The notes beneath the pieces are model-generated. The model saw only the letters and a list, made by a program, of their open reading frames with translations. It was not told where the DNA came from and made no database searches. The position numbers and the translations under genes were made by a program. A stretch of DNA of 64,000 nt from positions 5,385,001 through 5,449,000 of the forward strand of contig NZ_CP108518.1 of assembly GCF_035989885.1 (NCBI RefSeq), in the 5' to 3' direction. Every line of letters begins with the position of its first letter. The first letter of the stretch is position 1. Origin of the DNA: Streptomyces sp. NBC_01232 (GTDB lineage Bacteria; Actinomycetota; Actinomycetes; Streptomycetales; Streptomycetaceae). Below are positions 7,908 to 15,780 of this stretch, in pieces.

Positions 7908-8525
7908 GTGACCTTCTCCCCGCCCGCGCCGCCCGCCTTCGCGGACTGCACGCCCCGCCAGAAGGCGGCCCGGGTCCTCTCCGACGTGCTGGCCCCGGCG
8001 AACCTCGTGGTCGCGCTGCTCCTGCTCGTCGGATGGCACAGCACCGCCTCGTGGGCCGGGCTCGGCTGGGGTCTGCTCGCCGCCCTGTTCTGCGGGGTGG
8101 TCCCGATCGGGATCATCACCCTCGGCGTCCACCGGGGCGCACTGACCGACCAGCACATCCGGGTGCGGCGCCAGCGCATCGTCCCGATGGCCCTGAGCCT
8201 GGTCTCCGTCGTCGCCGGGATCACCCTCCTGCACGTCCTGGGCGCCCCCCGGGAGGTGTTCGCGCTCGTCGTCGCGATGCTGGTGGGCCTCGTGTCGTCG
8301 CTGCTCGTCACGATCGTCTGGCAGATATCGATCCACATGTCGGTGGCCGGCGGCACCGTGATGATCCTGCTGCTCGTCCTCGGGATCCAGGTGCTCCCCG
8401 CGGCCCTGGTCGCCGCGGCGGTGGGCTGGTCCCGGCTGGTGCTGGGGGCGCACACCCCGGCCCAGCTCCTCGCCGGCACCGCGCTCGGCGGCACCGCGGC
8501 CCTCACCTTCGCGCTCCTGAGCTGA
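7908..8525 (+). CDS. PAP2-family integral membrane protein (phosphatidic acid phosphatase-like)
   Basis: A 205-residue membrane protein. The GTG at 7908 is chosen for GGGAG 7 nt upstream. It has five to six hydrophobic helices from about residue 30. PAP2 motifs are recognisable in the second half: SIHMSVAGG (the usual S-G-H motif, here H-M-S) and SRLVLGAHTPAQLLAG, the SRxxxGxHxxxD motif with the catalytic His kept but Gln in place of the usual Asp. It could dephosphorylate a lipid phosphate such as undecaprenyl- or phosphatidyl-phosphate at the membrane, but the altered motifs leave activity open. It converges on the O-methyltransferase gene. Confidence 0.78.
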   Translation: MTFSPPAPPAFADCTPRQKAARVLSDVLAPANLVVALLLLVGWHSTASWAGLGWGLLAALFCGVVPIGIITLGVHRGALTDQHIRVRRQRIVPMALSLVSVVAGITLLHVLGAPREVFALVVAMLVGLVSSLLVTIVWQISIHMSVAGGTVMILLLVLGIQVLPAALVAAAVGWSRLVLGAHTPAQLLAGTALGGTAALTFALLS

Positions 8526-8586
8526 CCCGCCGCCCGGCAGGGCCGCAGGACGCGCCCTACGGGAGCCTTCGGCGCGCCCCCGGTGG

Positions 8587-9249
8587 TCAGCGGCGCACGG
8601 CGCACAGCAGCCCGTCGCCCACCGGGAGCAGCGCGGCCTCCAGGGCGGGGCTCTCGCGGACGCTGCGCAGCAGCTCGCGGACGCGCAGCACCTCCACCGG
8701 CTGGGCCGCGGAGTCGACCGTACGGCCGTCGGAGAAGACCCCCTCGAAGCACACCAGTCCGCCGGGGCGCAGCAGCCGCAACGATTCGGCGAGGTAGTCG
8801 AGGGACTCGGAAGGGTCCCCGTCGCAGAAGACGAGGTCGTATCCGCCGTCGGCGAGCCGGGGCAGTACGTCGAGGGCGCGGCCGGGGATGAAGCGGGCGC
8901 GGTTGCCCGCGAAGCCGGCGGCGCGGAAGGCCTGGCGGGCGAAGGCCTGCCGGTCCGCCTCGGGATCCACGGTGGTCAGGACCCCGTCGGGGCGCATTCC
9001 GTGCAGGAGGTGGATGCCGGAGACACCGGTTCCGGTGCCGATCTCGGCGACCGCCTTGGCGTCCGCGGTGGCGGCCAGCAGGCGCAGCGCGGCCCCGGTG
9101 CCGGGTGAGACGGACCGCAGGCCCGCTTCCCTGGACCGGTCGCGGGCCCATCGCAGAGCGTCGTCCTCGGCGACAAACGCGTCGGCGAACGCCCAGCTCG
9201 TCTGCCGGTTGCCGGTAATGACCCTCTCCTGTCCCCATAGTTGGCGCAA
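8587..9249 (-). CDS. Class I SAM-dependent O-methyltransferase
   Basis: A 220-residue protein of the cation-dependent (caffeoyl-CoA/catechol type) O-methyltransferase family. SAM-binding motif I is AEIGTGTGVSG, followed by the acidic loop TVDPEADRQ. FCDGDPSESLDYLAE carries the family metal/substrate acids. The TTG at 9249 (encoding LRQLWGQERVITGN) is the most likely start; no good ribosome binding site is seen, and the true start may differ by a few codons. It is divergent from the ECF sigma gene, as Rv1220c is from sigE in Mycobacterium tuberculosis, and its start codon region is within 30 bp of the ECF promoter. The substrate is unknown. Confidence 0.83.
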   Translation of the reverse strand: MRQLWGQERVITGNRQTSWAFADAFVAEDDALRWARDRSREAGLRSVSPGTGAALRLLAATADAKAVAEIGTGTGVSGIHLLHGMRPDGVLTTVDPEADRQAFARQAFRAAGFAGNRARFIPGRALDVLPRLADGGYDLVFCDGDPSESLDYLAESLRLLRPGGLVCFEGVFSDGRTVDSAAQPVEVLRVRELLRSVRESPALEAALLPVGDGLLCAVRR

Positions 9250-9273
9250 CGGTGACTGTATCCGTTGACGTCG

Positions 9274-9300
9274 GGAACCCGCAGATGGGACCGGGCGTTG
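9274..9300 (+). promoter_or_regulatory. ECF-type (SigE/SigR-like) promoter
   Basis: GGAAC (9274-9278), 18 bp, then GTTG (9297-9300): a close match to the GGAAC-N18-GTTG promoters used by SigE/SigH/SigR-group ECF sigma factors. It lies 128 bp before the sigma gene, consistent with autoregulation. Confidence 0.6.
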
Positions 9301-9427
9301 TGAAGGGTGGAGGCGGGATAAGAAGGGACGGTGCCGGGCAGATCGACGGCCGGGACCGCTCCGGGGCCTAAGTCTCGCGTAAAGATACTGCAAAAACGCT
9401 TATCCGGAGCTGACAGAGGGGGTGGCT

Positions 9428-10207
9428 ATGGTAGGGACTCCGCTGGACACCACCAGAGCCGATAGGGGAGGTGCGGCTGCGCCTGTGGATCGTGGGGGCG
9501 TACTGAGACGCCTCTTCTGGTCGGCGGGTGAGCCGAAATCCGTGACCAACATTGCTGACCGCTTCCACACCGCAGACACCGCAACCACCGCGACCTTTGC
9601 CGCCGATGCGGGCTCCCAGGCGTGGACCCCTCCTTCGTGGGAGGAGATCGTCAGCACGCACAGCGCGCGGGTCTACCGCCTTGCCTACCGTCTGACGGGC
9701 AACCAGCACGACGCCGAGGACCTGACCCAGGAAGTCTTCGTCCGGGTCTTCCGCTCGCTGTCCACCTACACGCCCGGCACGTTCGAGGGCTGGCTGCACC
9801 GCATCACCACGAACCTCTTCCTGGACATGGTCCGCCGCAAGCAGCGGATCCGCTTCGACGCGCTCGGCGACGACGCCGCCGACCGGCTGCCCAGCCGTGA
9901 GCCGTCCCCGCAGCAGGTCCTGCACGACACCCACTTCGACGCGGACGTGCAGCAGGCGCTGGACACCCTCGCCCCCGAGTTCCGCGCGGCCGTGGTGCTG
10001 TGCGACATCGAGGGTCTTTCGTACGAGGAGATCGCCGCGACCCTCGGGGTGAAGCTCGGCACCGTGCGCAGCCGTATCCACCGGGGCCGTTCACACCTGC
10101 GCAAGGCGCTCAAGCACCGCTCTCCCGAGGCCCGCGCCGAGCAGCGCGCACTGGCGGGAGTGGCGATGGGCGCACCCGGCGCCGGGGGAGAGGGCGGAGC
10201 CGAGTGA
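9428..10207 (+). CDS. sigE: ECF RNA polymerase sigma factor, SigE-like
   Basis: A 259-residue sigma-70 group 4 factor. The ATG at 9428 has GAGGGG 6 nt upstream and is preferred to the GTG at 9422. It has an unusual 70-residue N-terminal extension. Region 2 follows ([25 protein letters not shown], then [20 protein letters not shown], which recognises the -10 element), then region 4 ([20 protein letters not shown], then [23 protein letters not shown], the -35 helix-turn-helix). The next gene overlaps by 4 nt and encodes the anti-sigma factor; htrA and tatB follow, as in the mycobacterial sigE-rseA-htrA-tatB operon. It probably controls envelope stress genes. The symbol follows the mycobacterial name; Streptomyces coelicolor SigE of the cseABC operon is a different protein. 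Confidence 0.88.
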   Translation: MVGTPLDTTRADRGGAAAPVDRGGVLRRLFWSAGEPKSVTNIADRFHTADTATTATFAADAGSQAWTPPSWEEIVSTHSARVYRLAYRLTGNQHDAEDLTQEVFVRVFRSLSTYTPGTFEGWLHRITTNLFLDMVRRKQRIRFDALGDDAADRLPSREPSPQQVLHDTHFDADVQQALDTLAPEFRAAVVLCDIEGLSYEEIAATLGVKLGTVRSRIHRGRSHLRKALKHRSPEARAEQRALAGVAMGAPGAGGEGGAE

Positions 10208-10863
10208 GCGAGGTCAGTCCGTCCCCCGCCGAACAGCACCTGGGCGACCGGCTTGCCGCCCTCGTGGACGGGGAGCTGAAGCACGATGCCCGCGACCGGG
10301 TCCTGGCCCACCTGGCGACCTGCGCCAAGTGCAAGGCCGAGGCCGATGCCCAGCGCCGTCTGAAGACCATGTTCGTGGAGAGCGCGCCGCCACCGCTGTC
10401 CGCCGGGCTGCTGGCCCGGCTGCAGGGGCTGCCGGGCGGCGGTCTCGACGACCCGTCCGGCCCCGCCGGTCCGCCCGGCACCACGGGGGCCGGCCCGTTC
10501 GACGCGTTCGCGTACGGACTGCCGGTCGCCGCCCGTCCCGAGCCGCAGGACGGCTTCCGCATCCACGAGGTGGGCCGGCCGCGCCGCCGGTTCGCGTTCG
10601 TCGCCGCCGGGGCCGTCTCGCTGGCCGCGCTCGCGCTCGGTGGCGCCCTGCCACTGGAGGCGGACCCGAACCTCAGGGGCGATTCCCCGGCCCCGGCCTC
10701 CCGGCCCGGTCCTCCCGCCCTGCCCGTGGCCGATCAGGGGGCACGTGACCGCCTGCCCACCCCCGCGGCCGTCCCGACCCTCCTGTCGGCCGTGGCGACC
10801 CCGCTGCCGCCGCTGCGGCCCTCCCCGCAGGTCCCGGCCCGCCCGGTCTCCCTGCTGCGCTGA
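10204..10863 (+). CDS. rseA: Membrane anti-sigma factor with zinc finger, RseA-like
   Basis: A 219-residue protein that starts at a GTG overlapping the sigma gene stop (GTGA). Residues 12-43 form a ZAS-type zinc-binding anti-sigma domain: H12, then H36-x3-C40-x2-C43 in [10 protein letters not shown] hydrophobic segment (about residues 130-152, [18 protein letters not shown]) is the single membrane helix, leaving a Pro-rich tail outside. This topology fits an anti-sigma factor that holds SigE at the membrane and releases it on stress, with HtrA encoded next as a possible protease partner. The pairing is inferred from position and the HxxxCxxC motif. Confidence 0.85.
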   Translation: MSEVSPSPAEQHLGDRLAALVDGELKHDARDRVLAHLATCAKCKAEADAQRRLKTMFVESAPPPLSAGLLARLQGLPGGGLDDPSGPAGPPGTTGAGPFDAFAYGLPVAARPEPQDGFRIHEVGRPRRRFAFVAAGAVSLAALALGGALPLEADPNLRGDSPAPASRPGPPALPVADQGARDRLPTPAAVPTLLSAVATPLPPLRPSPQVPARPVSLLR

Positions 10864-10917
10864 CGCGGGACCTGATTGAATCTGCGGCACATGCGCATAG
10901 GTACGCGGGGAGCGCCC

Positions 10918-12339
10918 ATGGCCGACAGGCAGCAGACCGATCCGGCTCCGCAGTGGTGGAGCCGGCCCGAGGGGACGGCCGAGGACGGCCGCCGCGAGGG
11001 CGTTCCCGCGCCCCGGCCCGAAGCCGGGAGCGGGTCCGACGGCAGCGGGTCCGACGGCAGCGGGTCCTACGGCAGCGGATCCGACGGCAGCGGGTCCTAC
11101 GGCACTGGGTCCGACGGTGGCGTGACCTTCGGCGAGCCCTCCGGCGGGGGCGAGCCGGCGCAGCAGGCGGCCGATGCCCCCGCGGTGCGGTACGACCCCT
11201 GGGCCGCCGTGCCGCTGCAGGTCGTGGACCGGGGCCGGACGCCGCGCGGGATCAGGCTGTGGCAGGTGGTGGCCCTCAGCCTCGGAACGGCCCTGCTCGC
11301 GGGCGGGATCGGCGGCTACGCCGGCGTGCTCGCCGAACGGCGCACCAACACCCGGCTGGAACTGCCCCAGGCAGCCGCCGCCGACAAGGGCCGGGCACCC
11401 GAGAGCGTGGCCGGCATCGCGGCCACCGCCCTGCCCGGGGTGGTGACCCTGCACGTGCGGGGCGCGAAGGGCAGCGGTACGGGCACCGGCTTCGTGCTCG
11501 ACCAGCAGGGGCACATCCTGACCAACAACCACGTGGTGGCCGACTCCAAGGAGATAGCGGTCACCTTCAGCACCGGCGAGAGCGTCACCGCCGAGCTGGT
11601 CGGCCGCGACTCCGGCTACGACCTGGCCGTGGTCAAGGTCAGCGGGGTGCGCGGGCTCCAGCCGCTGAGCCTGGGCAACTCCGAGAACGTGAAGGTCGGT
11701 GATCCGGTGGTGGCCATCGGTGCGCCGTTCGACCTCTCCAACACCGTCACCGCCGGCATCATCAGCGCCACCGGCCGGCCCGTCACCGCGGGCGGCGACA
11801 AGGGCGACGGCAGCGACATCAGCTACGTCGACGCGCTGCAGACCGACGCCCCCATCAACCCGGGGAACTCCGGCGGCCCGCTCCTCGACGCCAAGGCCCA
11901 CGTGGTCGGCATCAACAGCGCCATCCGCGGGGCCGACAAGGACGACCCCACCCGGCAGGGCGGCTCCATCGGGCTCGGCTTCGCCATCCCCATCAACCAG
12001 GGCAAGCGCGTCGCCGAGGAGCTCATCCGCACCGGCCGCGCCACGCACCCCGTCATCGGGGTCACGCTCGACATGGACTACACGGGCGACGGAGCCCGGG
12101 TCGGGGACAAGGGCGAGGACGGCAAGCCGTCCGTGGTCGCCGACGGACCGGGCGCGCGCGCCGGGATCCGGGCCGGAGACGTGATCACCAAGGTGGACGG
12201 ACAGCGAGTGCGCGGCGGTGACGAGCTGATCATCAAGATCCGGGCCCATCGCCCCGGCGATCCGCTGACCCTCACGGTCCTGCGCGACGGCCGCGAAAGC
12301 ACACTGAAAGTGGTCCTCGGATCGGCGAACGGCTCATGA
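10918..12339 (+). CDS. htrA: Membrane-anchored HtrA/DegP serine protease with PDZ domain
   Basis: A 473-residue protein. The ATG at 10918 is chosen for GGGGAG 5 nt upstream. Domains in order: a cytoplasmic low-complexity segment (about residues 1-100) with a Gly-Ser-Asp/Tyr repeat; a membrane helix (about 120-140, LWQVVALSLGTALLAGGIGG); a trypsin-like domain (about 165-370) with the triad His in NNHVVAD, Asp in GYDLAVVKV and Ser in NPGNSGGPL; and a C-terminal PDZ domain (about 385-470, from ARAGIRAGDVITKVDGQ). It acts on misfolded extracytoplasmic proteins and possibly on the anti-sigma factor. It lies 54 bp after rseA and probably belongs to the same operon. Confidence 0.93.
   Translation: MADRQQTDPAPQWWSRPEGTAEDGRREGVPAPRPEAGSGSDGSGSDGSGSYGSGSDGSGSYGTGSDGGVTFGEPSGGGEPAQQAADAPAVRYDPWAAVPLQVVDRGRTPRGIRLWQVVALSLGTALLAGGIGGYAGVLAERRTNTRLELPQAAAADKGRAPESVAGIAATALPGVVTLHVRGAKGSGTGTGFVLDQQGHILTNNHVVADSKEIAVTFSTGESVTAELVGRDSGYDLAVVKVSGVRGLQPLSLGNSENVKVGDPVVAIGAPFDLSNTVTAGIISATGRPVTAGGDKGDGSDISYVDALQTDAPINPGNSGGPLLDAKAHVVGINSAIRGADKDDPTRQGGSIGLGFAIPINQGKRVAEELIRTGRATHPVIGVTLDMDYTGDGARVGDKGEDGKPSVVADGPGARAGIRAGDVITKVDGQRVRGGDELIIKIRAHRPGDPLTLTVLRDGRESTLKVVLGSANGS
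11028..11121 (+). repeat. 15-bp tandem repeat inside htrA (GSGS[D/Y] units)
   Basis: Six imperfect copies of a 15-bp unit (GGCAGCGGGTCCGAC or ...TAC) encode a Gly-Ser linker with alternating Asp and Tyr, in the cytoplasmic N-terminal arm of HtrA. Copy number is likely to vary between strains. Confidence 0.75.
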
Positions 12340-12456
12340 GCGCGGCATGACGGCCGGGTGAAACCGCCGCGGAGGCGGTACGGAGGTATGGGCCCGCGGG
12401 CAACGACGGGTACCGTGTGTCGGGGCCCGAAGTGAGAGAGAGCCGAGGAGCGGCAA

Positions 12457-12894
12457 GTGTTCAACGACATAGGCGCACTCGAACTTGTCACGATCGTGGT
12501 GCTCGGCATTCTCATCTTCGGCCCGGAAAAGCTGCCCAAGGTCATTCAGGACGTCACCGGCTTCGTCCGGAAGATCCGTGAGTTCTCCGACAGTGCGAAG
12601 CACGACATCCGCTCCGAACTCGGCCCGGAATTCAAGGACTTCGAGTTCGAGGACCTGAATCCGAAGACCTTCATCCGCAAGCAGCTGACCGAGAACGAGG
12701 ACCTCAAGGAGATCCGCGGCAGCTTCGACCTCCGCAAGGAGCTGAACGACGTCTCCGACGCCGTGAAGAGCTCGGCGTCCGACAGCGCCCCGGCTCCCGC
12801 CGCCGCGCCCGCCGTGACCGGCCCCGACCTGCTGAAGAAGCCCGCCGCCCCCGCCCCGGAGCAGCACTCGCGCTTCGACGCCGACGCCACCTGA
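12457..12894 (+). CDS. tatB: Sec-independent (Tat) protein translocase subunit TatB
   Basis: A 145-residue protein, GTG start with GAGGAG 7 nt upstream. It has the TatA/B layout: a short N-terminal membrane helix (LELVTIVVLGILIFGPEKLP, including the FGP hinge), then an amphipathic helix (KVIQDVTGFVRKIREFSDS), then a charged cytoplasmic region and an Ala/Pro tail. The Glu at position 8 in the helix (ALEL) fits TatB rather than TatA. It is located after htrA, as in mycobacteria. TatB works with TatA and TatC, encoded elsewhere, to export folded proteins. Confidence 0.92.
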   Translation: MFNDIGALELVTIVVLGILIFGPEKLPKVIQDVTGFVRKIREFSDSAKHDIRSELGPEFKDFEFEDLNPKTFIRKQLTENEDLKEIRGSFDLRKELNDVSDAVKSSASDSAPAPAAAPAVTGPDLLKKPAAPAPEQHSRFDADAT

Positions 12895-12956
12895 CGCGCG
12901 GCCTGCCCGGCGATCCGCGGTCGGATGGCTATCCTCCATCTGTCCGGATCGCAGGA

Positions 12957-13000
12957 CGCCCGAGGGAGGGGGTCCCCCCAGCGAAGCGAGGGGGAGGGCC
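12957..13000. repeat. Streptomyces-type GGGGG/CCCCC intergenic repeat element
   Basis: The stretch GAGGGGGTCCCCCC followed by AGCGAAGCGAGGGGGAG forms alternative G/C hairpins (GGGGG with CCCCC; CCCCC with GGGGG downstream). Elements of this look recur in Streptomyces intergenic regions. Its role is unknown. It lies between tatB and the next gene and could be a processing or attenuation site. Confidence 0.45.
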
Positions 13001-13033
13001 GTTCCGGACCCCACGGAACGAGAGGCCGCCCAG

Positions 13034-13765
13034 ATGGAGACGACGAGCAGCAGCCGGGCAGGGACGCAGACCGCGGAGGCCCTCGCCCCCGCCGGCGCAC
13101 CCGGCCAGGAGCCGGATACCGGCCCGCACGGTGATACGCAGCCACAGGAGGCCCCTGCGCCCGTACCGGCGGCCCGCCGGACGGCCGAGGGGTTCCTGGC
13201 CGCGGACTTCCCCTGGTACGGCCTGGACGGGGCCTTCAGCGGCCCCCGCTGGCTCATGCAGGTCGGTACCGCCGCCGACGGCACCGTGGAGCACGGCTCC
13301 ACCGGCCACGGCGACGAGCCCTCCGCCCGGGGTGAGATCGCCACCGGCGAGAAGGAGCGCTTCGCGGTGGTCATCACCGTGGCGAGCAACCCGCTGCGCC
13401 GCAGCGGAGACGGCACCGGAGTCCTGGAGGCCACCTCGGTCGCCTCGGCGGCCTGGCTGGCCGGCTCCGGACTGCTGGCCTACAGCTGGCCCGGCCAGAT
13501 GGACCACACGCTGCGCGACGACTGGCTGGACCAGCAGACCGAGGCCGCGTGGGAGCTGGCGGACGACCTGGCCGGTGAGGACTGGTCCACGCTGTCGCTG
13601 CCCGTGGACGGGGAGCCGACGGCCTTCCACTACCGCGAGTCGGAGTTCGGCTGGGTGCTGGCCGGGTCCACCGGCAGCGGGGTCCACCTGGGTGCTTACG
13701 GCCGCGGGATGAGCGCGTACGGGCTCGGGTTCTCCGCGATCGCGGACCTCGGTTCGTACGAGTGA
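13034..13765 (+). CDS. Conserved hypothetical protein
   Basis: A 243-residue soluble protein without signal peptide or membrane helix. Residues 1-48 are an Ala/Pro/Gln-rich disordered arm. From about residue 50 a compact domain begins (EGFLAADFPWYGLDGAFSGP), rich in Trp, Gly and acidic residues and ending in a Gly/Tyr-rich stretch (GVHLGAYGRGMSAYG). I recognise no family or catalytic motif. It lies between tatB and the strong terminator at 13828-13866, so it may be the last gene of the sigE-htrA-tatB transcription unit or have its own promoter after the repeat element. Confidence 0.7.
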   Translation: METTSSSRAGTQTAEALAPAGAPGQEPDTGPHGDTQPQEAPAPVPAARRTAEGFLAADFPWYGLDGAFSGPRWLMQVGTAADGTVEHGSTGHGDEPSARGEIATGEKERFAVVITVASNPLRRSGDGTGVLEATSVASAAWLAGSGLLAYSWPGQMDHTLRDDWLDQQTEAAWELADDLAGEDWSTLSLPVDGEPTAFHYRESEFGWVLAGSTGSGVHLGAYGRGMSAYGLGFSAIADLGSYE

Positions 13766-13827
13766 GGCCCGGCGGCCGTCGGGTGACCGGCGGCGGGTGA
13801 CCGGGAGCCGGCGACCCGTCGCCGGTA

Positions 13828-13866
13828 CGCGGAAGGGCGCCGCTCGGCGAGCGGCGCCCTTCCGCG
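13828..13866. terminator. Strong bidirectional terminator
   Basis: Perfect 18-bp stem (13828-13845 with 13849-13866) around GGC, between convergent genes (conserved hypothetical and mrp). Confidence 0.8.
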
Positions 13867-13884
13867 TGATATCCGGGGCCCGGA

Positions 13885-15045
13885 TCAGAACTTGTTGCGC
13901 GGGGTGATCCCCAGGGACATGCCCGACAGTCCGCGCGCGCGGCCGCCCAGCTTGCCCGCGATCGCGCGCAGGGCCGCGCCGGCCGGGGAGTCCGGGTCGG
14001 ACAGCACGACGGGCTTGCCGTCGTCGCCGCCCTCGCGCAGCCGGACGTCGATCGGGATCGAGCCCAGCACCGGCACGGACGCGCCGACCGTCTTGGTCAG
14101 GCCGTCGGCGACCTTCTGGCCACCGCCCGAGCCGAAGACGTCGACCATCTCGTCGCAGTGCGGGCACGGCAGGCCCGACATGTTCTCGACCACGCCGACG
14201 ATCTTCTGGTGGGTCTGCACGGCAATGGAGCCGGCCCGCTCCGCGACCTCGGCCGCGGCCTGCTGCGGGGTGGTGACGACCAGGATCTCCGCGTTCGGCA
14301 CCAGCTGGGCAACGGAGATCGCGATGTCACCGGTGCCCGGCGGCAGGTCCAGCAGCAGGACGTCCAGGTCGCCCCAGAACACGTCGGCGAGGAACTGCTG
14401 GAGGGCGCGGTGCAGCATCGGCCCGCGCCACACCACCGGCGCGTTGCCCGGGGTGAACATGCCGATGGAGATGACCTTCACGCCGTGCGCGGACGGCGGC
14501 ATGATCATGTTCTCGACCTGGGTCGGACGCCCGTCCACACCCAGCATGCGCGGCACGCTGTGGCCGTAGATGTCCGCGTCGACCACGCCGACCTTCAGGC
14601 CGTCCGCCGCCATCGCCGCGGCCAGGTTCACCGTGACGGACGACTTGCCGACACCGCCCTTGCCGGACGCGACCGCGTACACACGGGTCAGCGAGCCCGG
14701 CTTGGCGAAGGGCACCTCGCGCTCGGCGGTGCCGCCGCGCAGCGTGGCCGCCAGGTCCTTGCGCTGCTCGTCGCTCATCACGTCGAGGGTGACGGCGACG
14801 GAGGTGACGCCCGCGACCTTCTCGACGGCCTCGGTGACGTTCTTCGTGATGGTCTCGCGCATGGGACAGCCCGACACCGTGAGGTAGACCGTGACGGCGA
14901 CCTCGCCGCCCTCACCGATCTCCACCGATTTGACCATGCCGAGCTCGGTGATCGGCCGGTGGATCTCGGGGTCGTTCACCGTCGCCAGCGCGTCCAGGAT
15001 CGCGTCCTGCTCAGGCACGGCGGCGGAGCTTGTGTCGGTAGCCAT
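13885..15045 (-). CDS. mrp: Mrp/NBP35-family iron-sulfur cluster carrier ATPase
   Basis: A 386-residue protein. Residues about 12-90 are a MIP18/DUF59 domain (DALATVNDPEIHRPITELGM), which in relatives helps iron-sulfur assembly. Residues about 115-360 are a P-loop ATPase with the deviant Walker A GKGGVGKSSVTVNLA, the VVDADIYGHS switch, DLPPGTGD and the C-x-x-C motif GLPCPHC that binds a bridging cluster between two subunits. It should transfer Fe-S clusters to client enzymes in the cytoplasm. TACCAT lies 6 nt before the ATG, with no ribosome binding site, suggesting a leaderless transcript. Confidence 0.92.
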   Translation of the reverse strand: MATDTSSAAVPEQDAILDALATVNDPEIHRPITELGMVKSVEIGEGGEVAVTVYLTVSGCPMRETITKNVTEAVEKVAGVTSVAVTLDVMSDEQRKDLAATLRGGTAEREVPFAKPGSLTRVYAVASGKGGVGKSSVTVNLAAAMAADGLKVGVVDADIYGHSVPRMLGVDGRPTQVENMIMPPSAHGVKVISIGMFTPGNAPVVWRGPMLHRALQQFLADVFWGDLDVLLLDLPPGTGDIAISVAQLVPNAEILVVTTPQQAAAEVAERAGSIAVQTHQKIVGVVENMSGLPCPHCDEMVDVFGSGGGQKVADGLTKTVGASVPVLGSIPIDVRLREGGDDGKPVVLSDPDSPAGAALRAIAGKLGGRARGLSGMSLGITPRNKF

Positions 15046-15051
15046 GCACCG

Positions 15052-15057
15052 ATGGTA
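15052..15057 (-). promoter_or_regulatory. -10 box (TACCAT) of a probable leaderless mrp transcript
   Basis: Read on the minus strand, TACCAT ends 6 nt before the mrp ATG at 15045. There is no Shine-Dalgarno sequence between. Confidence 0.5.
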
Positions 15058-15087
15058 CGGCTCGGTAGCAGGCCGCAGGAAAGCCCG

Positions 15088-15780
15088 TCAGCGGTCGCCT
15101 TCATCACGTTCCGCGGGGAATAGACGCCGCTCGTCCATCTCCTTGATCAGGTCCTGGAACTCGGACCTGATCCAGTCGCGCGTGGCGACCTCGCCCAGAC
15201 CCATCCGCAGGGCGGCGATTTCCCGGGTCAGGTACTCCGTGTCGGCGATGGACCGCTCGTTCTGCTTGCGGTCCTGCTCGTGCGTGACCCGGTCGCGGTC
15301 GTCCTGGCGGTTCTGCGCGAGCAGGATCAGCGGAGCCGCGTAGGAGGCCTGGAGCGACAGCATCAGCGTCAGGAAGATGAAGGGGTACTTGTCGAACCGC
15401 AGGTTGTCGGGCGCGAAGACGTTCCACAGCACCCACACGACGACGACCAGGGTCATCCAGACGATGAACCGGCCGGTGCCCAGGAAGCGCGCCACCCGCT
15501 CCGACAGCCGTCCGAAGGCCTCCGGGTCGTACTCGGGCAGCAGCGACCGCCGCGGCGCGCGCGGCAGGTCCAGGCGCACCCGCGAGCGCGTCAGCGCGCT
15601 CGACCCGGTGCCCGACGACTTCGCCGCGCGCTCGCCGGAACGTTCCGCCGCGTCCGCCGCCAATCCGTGCTCGCGCGCCTGCATCCGCGCCTGCTCGCGC
15701 CGCTCCCGGATCTGCTCCCGGCGCCGCTCGCGCGCCTGCTCGCCCCGTCCCCGGTCGAAGCGTCCTCGCTCAGCGGCCAC
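15088..15780 (-). CDS. DUF1003 membrane protein
   Basis: A 230-residue protein, GTG start, overlapping the end of the upstream MgtE-N/CBS gene by 11 bp. Its N-terminus (about residues 1-55) is extremely Arg/Glu-rich and probably a charged coiled coil. Two membrane helices follow (about 105-150: RFIVWMTLVVVVWVLWNVF, then PFIFLTLMLSLQASYAAPLI), separated by the DUF1003 loop FAPDNLRFDKYP. A C-terminal charged coiled coil ends the protein (QNRQDDRDRVTHEQDRKQNE). The molecular function of DUF1003 is not known. Coupling to the magnesium-sensor-like gene suggests a role in divalent metal handling, as inference. Confidence 0.85.
   Translation of the reverse strand: MAAERGRFDRGRGEQARERRREQIRERREQARMQAREHGLAADAAERSGERAAKSSGTGSSALTRSRVRLDLPRAPRRSLLPEYDPEAFGRLSERVARFLGTGRFIVWMTLVVVVWVLWNVFAPDNLRFDKYPFIFLTLMLSLQASYAAPLILLAQNRQDDRDRVTHEQDRKQNERSIADTEYLTREIAALRMGLGEVATRDWIRSEFQDLIKEMDERRLFPAERDEGDR

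Noticed and set aside
11028..11121. Possible CRISPR or VNTR outside genes
   Set aside because: The 15-bp units are in frame inside htrA and encode a Gly-Ser linker.
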